Of a stretch of DNA of 64,000 bases, positions 59,440-64,000 are shown one piece after another; positions within the stretch are counted from its first letter, which is position 1; the number at the start of each line of letters is the position of its first letter. The DNA is from Urechis unicinctus (Eukaryota > Annelida > Polychaeta > Xenopneusta > Urechidae), in NCBI GenBank assembly GCA_034190875.2, contig CM067355.1, forward strand, positions 35,856,359 to 35,920,358, read 5' to 3'. The notes under the pieces are model-generated. The model did no database searches. It had not been told where the DNA came from and worked only from the letters and a program-made list of their open reading frames with translations. The translations under genes were made by a program, and so were the position numbers.

Positions 59440-59690
59440 GAATGAAAGCGACGAGAAGTGATTCAACCTTGTTTTCCTTAACGTATACATCAGTAGTACT
59501 GGCATCGTTGTGTCTAGTAGCTTGTTCCTAATGCATGTGTACTTGGGAACAGTGCAGATTGTGACATTGATATTCCTTATAAGCTTTGAATGGGGAGTTA
59601 TTCGAATGGAAAGCCATAGATTTTGTTTCTGTGACATTCCCTGCTCAGTAGCATATTGGGATATTAGGTAAATATAAGGCTTAATTTTGG
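59440..59690 (+). pseudogene. Exon-like segment shared, inverted, with the 5.7-kb unit
   Basis: Plus-strand DNA matches the minus strand of 4270-4630 in the unit, including the stretch reading RMESHRFCFCDIPCSVAYW here (RMESDGFCF in the unit) and a GTAAATAT donor at the end. The frame upstream is hydrophobic (IVVSSSLFLMHVYL and IVTLIFLISF), suggesting membrane segments. It lies 330 bp before receptor TM6-TM7 exons, so it may be part of a receptor gene. Not identified further. Confidence 0.4.
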
Positions 59691-60014
59691 AAAATCTTTC
59701 TGTATGTGGGTTGAAATATGATCTGGCAAAGTTAAGATGTAAATGCTATCGCAGTGGGCTAAACTGTCGATCAAAATCATACATCTTTGAGCTGCTCCAT
59801 CCGTCATGATGTCAGACCAGTGTACAACTTTACGATCGAACACCATCCAATGTAAAACATTAAATTACAGGCATTTCAGTAATCATTTCAATCAACAATT
59901 GATCAATTACCTTGAGCACAACATTATGACTGGTATGCAAAATTTACTGAAGTCTCAATTGCTTCACGACAATTCGACCAATGTTTTCAGTTTATTGGGA
60001 TCAAGTAAGTGTAA

Positions 60015-60320
60015 ATATCGTTACCTTCCCTTCACCATCTACTTCCTGACATACATATTTTGTGTCTGCGATGTCAGTTCTTACATCTGGTATAACAAGC
60101 TAAATGTGTTATATCGAGTAGATAAACCAGCTGAGAATAAATGATGCCAATATTGTTATCATAATGTTGCATATTAGGATATTGGTAAGGATGACTTACT
60201 TCAGCAACACAACCGTCAACTTCTTCGTCTACATGCATGGATATCCTGACTTCCGCCTGGCACTTCTCAAGCAATTATACTATCATTTGGCTCTGGCAAA
60301 AGATATAATTGAGTGTTAAA
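60015..60320 (+). pseudogene. GPCR TM6 and TM7 exons on the plus strand
   Basis: TM6 reads YLPFTIYFLTYIFCVCD, then a GTATAA donor-like site. TM7 starts after tattag with RMTYFSNTTVNFFVYMHGYP and DFRLALLK, in frame to a stop at 60320. Both match the receptor at 46727-48916, but on the opposite strand. TM7 is intact and unlike relics A and B has no deletion. The first half of TM6 is degraded (SSKCKYRYLPF), and TM1-TM5 are not found in order, so it is a partial gene. Confidence 0.65.
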
Positions 60321-60597
60321 TATGTCCGTTGTAGATCACAATGTAGACTTCCATTGTTGATCTGACAGCAAACACGTAATGAGATCGTCCAATTCTAAAT
60401 GGCAATCATTACTTTCCATTGTAGTTGTCCGAAACGGTACATAAAAGTGTTGGCGGTAAATTAAGCGATTATATACTCATATCATACAAATTATTTCAAC
60501 ATTGCCTTCACACCTGAAGCAAAACTTGAGTCACATGACATTGGTGATTGCGTCGTAGGTCATTCATTAGTTTGTCCATGCCAGAAGAAAGTTACCT

Positions 60598-61215
60598 AAT
60601 GTACTACGGCATTGTAATATGGTACATGATTGATAGCTAAATGTTCGTACGGTACTGCGGCATTGTAATATGGTACATGATTGATAGCTAAATGTTCGTA
60701 CGGTACTACGGCATTGTAATATGGTACATGATTGGTAGCTAAATGTTCGTACTGTACTACGGCATTGTAATATGGTACATGATTGATAGCTAAATGTTCG
60801 TACTGTACTACGGCATTGTAATATGGTACATGATTGATAGCTAAATGTTCGTACTGTACTACGGCATTGTAATATGGTACATGATTGATAGCTAAATGTT
60901 CGTACTGTACTACGGCATTGTAATATGGTACATGATTGATAGCTATATGCTCGTGCAGTACTACTGCATCGTAATATGGTACATGATTGATAGCTGAATG
61001 TCGGTACTGAACTACTGCATTGTAATATGGTACATGATTGATAGCTAAATGTTCGTACAGTACTACGGCATTGTAATATGGTACATGATTGATAGCTAAA
61101 TATTCGTGCAGTACTAAGACATTGTAATATGGTACATGATTGATAGCTAAATATTCGTACTAGCACTACTAAATGGCATTACGGCATTGTAATATGGTAC
61201 ATGATTGGTAACTAC
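60598..61215. repeat. 51-bp minisatellite with open frame
   Basis: About 12 copies of 51 bp with the core ggcattgtaatatggtacat. Because 51 is a multiple of three, a 199-residue ORF with 17-residue repeats (SYQSCTILQCRSTVRTF) runs through on the minus strand. No conserved domain or flanking exon supports it as a gene. Confidence 0.9.
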
Positions 61216-62509
61216 ATATTGTTGAAATCGATGTGTATATAAACTAATACATCGACCAAAAACCTCAGTGATGTTTAGGGATGGGCTCCATGCACAAAAT
61301 CAATTATCAGGTGAATTCACCGATGTTTTCTGGTTACAAACCCACTGGTATGGATCAGTGTATGTGTTATAACTATGGATCAAATAACTTTTGACTTGTT
61401 ACAACTATGAATCAAATAGTTATCTCCTTTTGGGTTTGAATTGGTTTCAGGAATAAAATATTGACTAATCAAGTCGACCAACGATTGTCCTGCCAAGTCA
61501 TTACAGTATGTTAATAACGAAACCCGAAGCACTCACATTTTGACAATCCGTAATAAGCTGTTTGAATGTGTAATAAATGTGTTTGAAACCACAAGAAATA
61601 ACATCTACCAAATAGTTTAGGTGACAAAGATGGATTTAATGCTGCTGTACATTATGAATATCAGTGAATGATGTCCGTTGACAAGTTCATAATTATAATG
61701 TTAAAGTCACACTCATTGGTTGGACTCAAGAAGCGTTACATTAATTCCATAAACACGGGCATTGTTGACATAGTTGAAAGCAATTGTATCTCAAAACTTA
61801 CTTGATTTTAATTTAAACAATATATTTTCTGTTGCAGAAGTAGTAATTCAGAGTGTACAATTTTATTTCCAAACCAACTGGCAACATGTTTCTCGGTCAT
61901 ATAGCAAAACGACCATTTACATCTCTGTCCAAATGACTCGTGCTAATGATTTTTATCAATAATGTAACGCAGAGGTATATGCTCATGCTCTGCTCACTGT
62001 AACATGCGTCTGAGAATAAAGGCGATTCTCAGAGCTTTTGACGGAGAGACATTCGAAAAGGAGAGTGACGTGGAGTCCACGTGAAGTTAATTGAGAGGCT
62101 CGGCGTGTTTGTTAAACAGTTATGTGTACGGCAGCACCCATGACCAATATGAAGTATCGAATTAAAACTGATATTGTCGTATGACTCATAAAACACAAAA
62201 CAAGGACTGCGGAATGTTTAACTCTTTGGCTAATATTTTCCAGCCGGGCCATTTGAACGTTACACGAGACCACTGTGTGTGTTGATTGACTGCGGTTCTA
62301 TTATGTTATTATCATCATTCAATCTACACCAGCTCCCAGTGATGGCGGTAAGCTTTTACGACAATATAAAATAGAGAGCAACCATGGTAACAGCTAATTA
62401 TATGTTATTGCATGTTCCTACATTTTGTGTCAGTCAATTAAATGTTCATCATATATTCCATATTTGTTAGGGTTTGGATGAGTGAACAGAACCATGACTA
62501 TATGTTGCT

Positions 62510-62690
62510 TCAAACCGGATATCTACTTCAATAAGCAGGTTGCATAGTTGTGTAACAACACGTAGAAGAAACCACTCAGGTGTCACAGCATTATAACGCA
62601 TCCACGCATGCGCATTGGTGTCTGCATTGTGTGGATTCGTCAACTAGTCCTGCATTTGGCGCTGTATGCTCCAGAGAAAACAGGAGTGGA
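62510..62690 (+). pseudogene. GPCR TM3-TM4 exon relic (third paralogue)
   Basis: The plus strand reads KKPLRCHSIIT, then MRIGVCIVWIRQLVLHLALY, closely matching TM4 of the receptor at 46727-48916 (MRIGVSIVWITSLVLSLLLY). TM4 is open here. The TM3 end is frameshifted and the GTAAGT donor is lost. It is the best preserved of the three plus-strand TM4 relics. Confidence 0.7.
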
Positions 62691-62809
62691 TGAGCCAAGC
62701 ACCTGCTATTATGATCACTTGTCCGTTGATTAACAAACAAACTCCCTTTCCTTCATCAGTTCTACCATCAAAATGGACATAAAACAATGTGATTGCTGTA
62801 AGAGAGTTG

Positions 62810-63185
62810 AGATAGATCCCTCTGTGAGTGGGTTGAGATAGATCTTTTGTGAATAGGTTGAGAAAGATCCCTCTGTGGGTGGGTTGAGATAGATCCTGCT
62901 GTCGGAGGGTTGAGATAGATTCCTTGGTGGGTGGGTTGAAGTAGATTTCTCTGTGGGTGAGTCGAGATAGATCCCTCTGTAGGATGGTTGATATAGATCC
63001 CTTTGTGGGTGGGTAGAGATAGATCCCTCTGTAGGATGGTTGATATAGATCCCTCTGTGGGTGGGTAGAGATAGATCCCTCTGTAGGATGGTTGATATAG
63101 ATCCCTCTGTGGGTGGGTAGAGATAGATCCCTCTGTAGGATGGTTGATATAGATCCCTCTGTGGGTGGGTAGAGATAAATCTTAG
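62810..63185. repeat. 26-bp minisatellite, partly in 52-bp dimers
   Basis: This is the reverse complement of the 49450 array: the core is agatagatccctctgtgggt. From about 62970 to 63180 two monomer types alternate (gtgggtgggtagag and gtaggatggttgat endings), giving four nearly perfect 52-bp dimers. The 185-residue minus-strand ORF is a translation of the repeat. Confidence 0.92.
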
Positions 63186-63189
63186 TCAT

Positions 63190-64000
63190 GTTCACGGCCA
63201 TACAAAAACTGCTCTATTCAATGCGACTAGAGACAAGCGCAAAATTATTGTACCCAGGATCAATAAAGAATATCAAATTCCAGTCAATGGTGATTGCAGT
63301 TATATGCGACTTATTATGATTGTTCTTAGAACGAAATTACATAATGGTGATTGCTAAGTTTTCCCACTTATTTTTTGTGTGGCCATTTAGCGTTGTAAGA
63401 GCCCATTGCGTGTGTTTTGATTGGCTGTGGTCCATTATGTCATTAGGATAATTCCAGTCGTGATGCGCGCAAATGACAATCTCAAACAGAGAGTAACCAT
63501 GGTAGCTAATGGTTTGTTATTGTACGTAGCTACATTTAGTGTCCGTCATGTAAATTGTTTGATACAACAATATGAATCGTTTCCAATCGGCTATTTATCT
63601 CAATTTGTAATACACAAAACTCGCCCGACAAAAACCTATTATTTGATTCAAACTCATGCCATTTAAATCGATCACACATAAATACTTTTAATAAATACGT
63701 ATCATAAATATTGCCATATAAAGCTTAGATTAACCAACACATAGCGCTCCTTCACAATCTAGAGTGCATTAATGTGTCGACACCAGACATGCATTAAAAT
63801 GAAAATCATTACCCATTCCAGCTGTATTGCGAATATGCACTCAACCATTTTCATGACATCCACCCACAGCTCATCTCGGTATGAACTCCAGAATTCATGA
63901 TCTGCTGTGATTATGTGATGCGTGTTGTGTCTTTGAAACCTTACTCGTTCAGACACAGCCTTGCCTGGCCTATTGTTATCCAATAAACACAATCCTTCCC
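63190..64000. other. Right edge, no supported gene
   Basis: Apart from the short paralogous block at 63370-63570 nothing is recognised. A 77-residue minus-strand ORF at 63759-63992 has no motif. Confidence 0.4.

Larger units (their letters stand above)
60480..62790. repeat. Third, divergent paralogue of the unit flank
   Basis: Its order matches 17720-20400: caacattgcct...aaacttgagt, then a minisatellite, then ttccataaacacgggc-type sequence, then a gcgtgtgttgatt block, then the TM3-TM4 relic. Divergence is much higher than between the first two blocks. A further short piece of the gcgtgtgtt block lies at 63370-63570. Confidence 0.6.

Noticed and set aside
60567-61166. Longest ORF in the window (199 residues, minus strand)
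   Set aside because: It is the translation of a 51-bp minisatellite; no signal peptide, domain or exon context supports a gene.
62644-63201. 185-residue ORF with LPTHRGIY-type repeats
   Set aside because: It arises from the 26-bp minisatellite read in one frame.

Overview
This is animal (metazoan) nuclear DNA. It is AT-rich, gene-poor and full of introns, minisatellites and DNA transposons. No bacterial operon, tRNA, rRNA or CRISPR array is visible. The mix of Kolobok, Harbinger and YqaJ-nuclease transposons with lineage-expanded rhodopsin-like receptors and small secreted PAN/apple-like proteins suits a marine invertebrate. A mollusc or other lophotrochozoan is my guess; the species cannot be told from the sequence.

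Layout. (1) Positions 241-17389 hold a head-to-tail array of three near-identical units of about 5.7 kb. A fourth, slightly more diverged copy lies at 30899-36613. On the minus strand each unit carries a two-exon gene for a small secreted protein of about 197 residues with two cysteine-patterned PAN/apple-like domains, plus a separate 115-residue cysteine-bearing ORF. Each unit ends in a LINE reverse-transcriptase remnant. (2) The flank of unit 3 (17390 to about 21120) is repeated after unit 4 (36614 to about 40735), and more divergent versions occur at 60480-62790 and 63370-63570. (3) Pieces of a rhodopsin-like (class A) GPCR gene family are scattered through the window. One nearly complete multi-exon locus lies at 46727-48916 (minus). 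Dead relics lie at 26995-28300 and 41350-43490 (minus), with fragments on the plus strand at 20110, 38450, 60015-60290 and 62510. (4) Transposons include a TTAA-flanked Kolobok-like element (49787-53069), an ISL2EU-like element with YqaJ nuclease and DDE transposase remains (24480-26371), a 1.2-kb terminal-inverted-repeat element with a SAP-like motif (39080-40282), a Harbinger remnant (43.7-44.7 kb) and a LINE fragment (about 45.3-45.7 kb). (5) Tandem satellites have periods of 26, 28, 29-30, 30, 34, 51 and 52 bp, with a TA microsatellite; two arrays have built two-monomer higher-order repeats.

How it fits together. Unit 3, its flank and a receptor relic appear to have been copied as a block: 11653-27780 corresponds in pieces to 30899-42720. 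The two receptor relics share inactivating changes, so the receptor was dead before the block was copied. A transposon then landed in one block but not the other, leaving a filled/empty site pair. The secreted PAN-like genes are the best candidates for live coding sequence, especially copies 1 and 3. The receptor at 46.7-48.9 kb is intact except for one extra base in TM2 and one unresolved splice junction.
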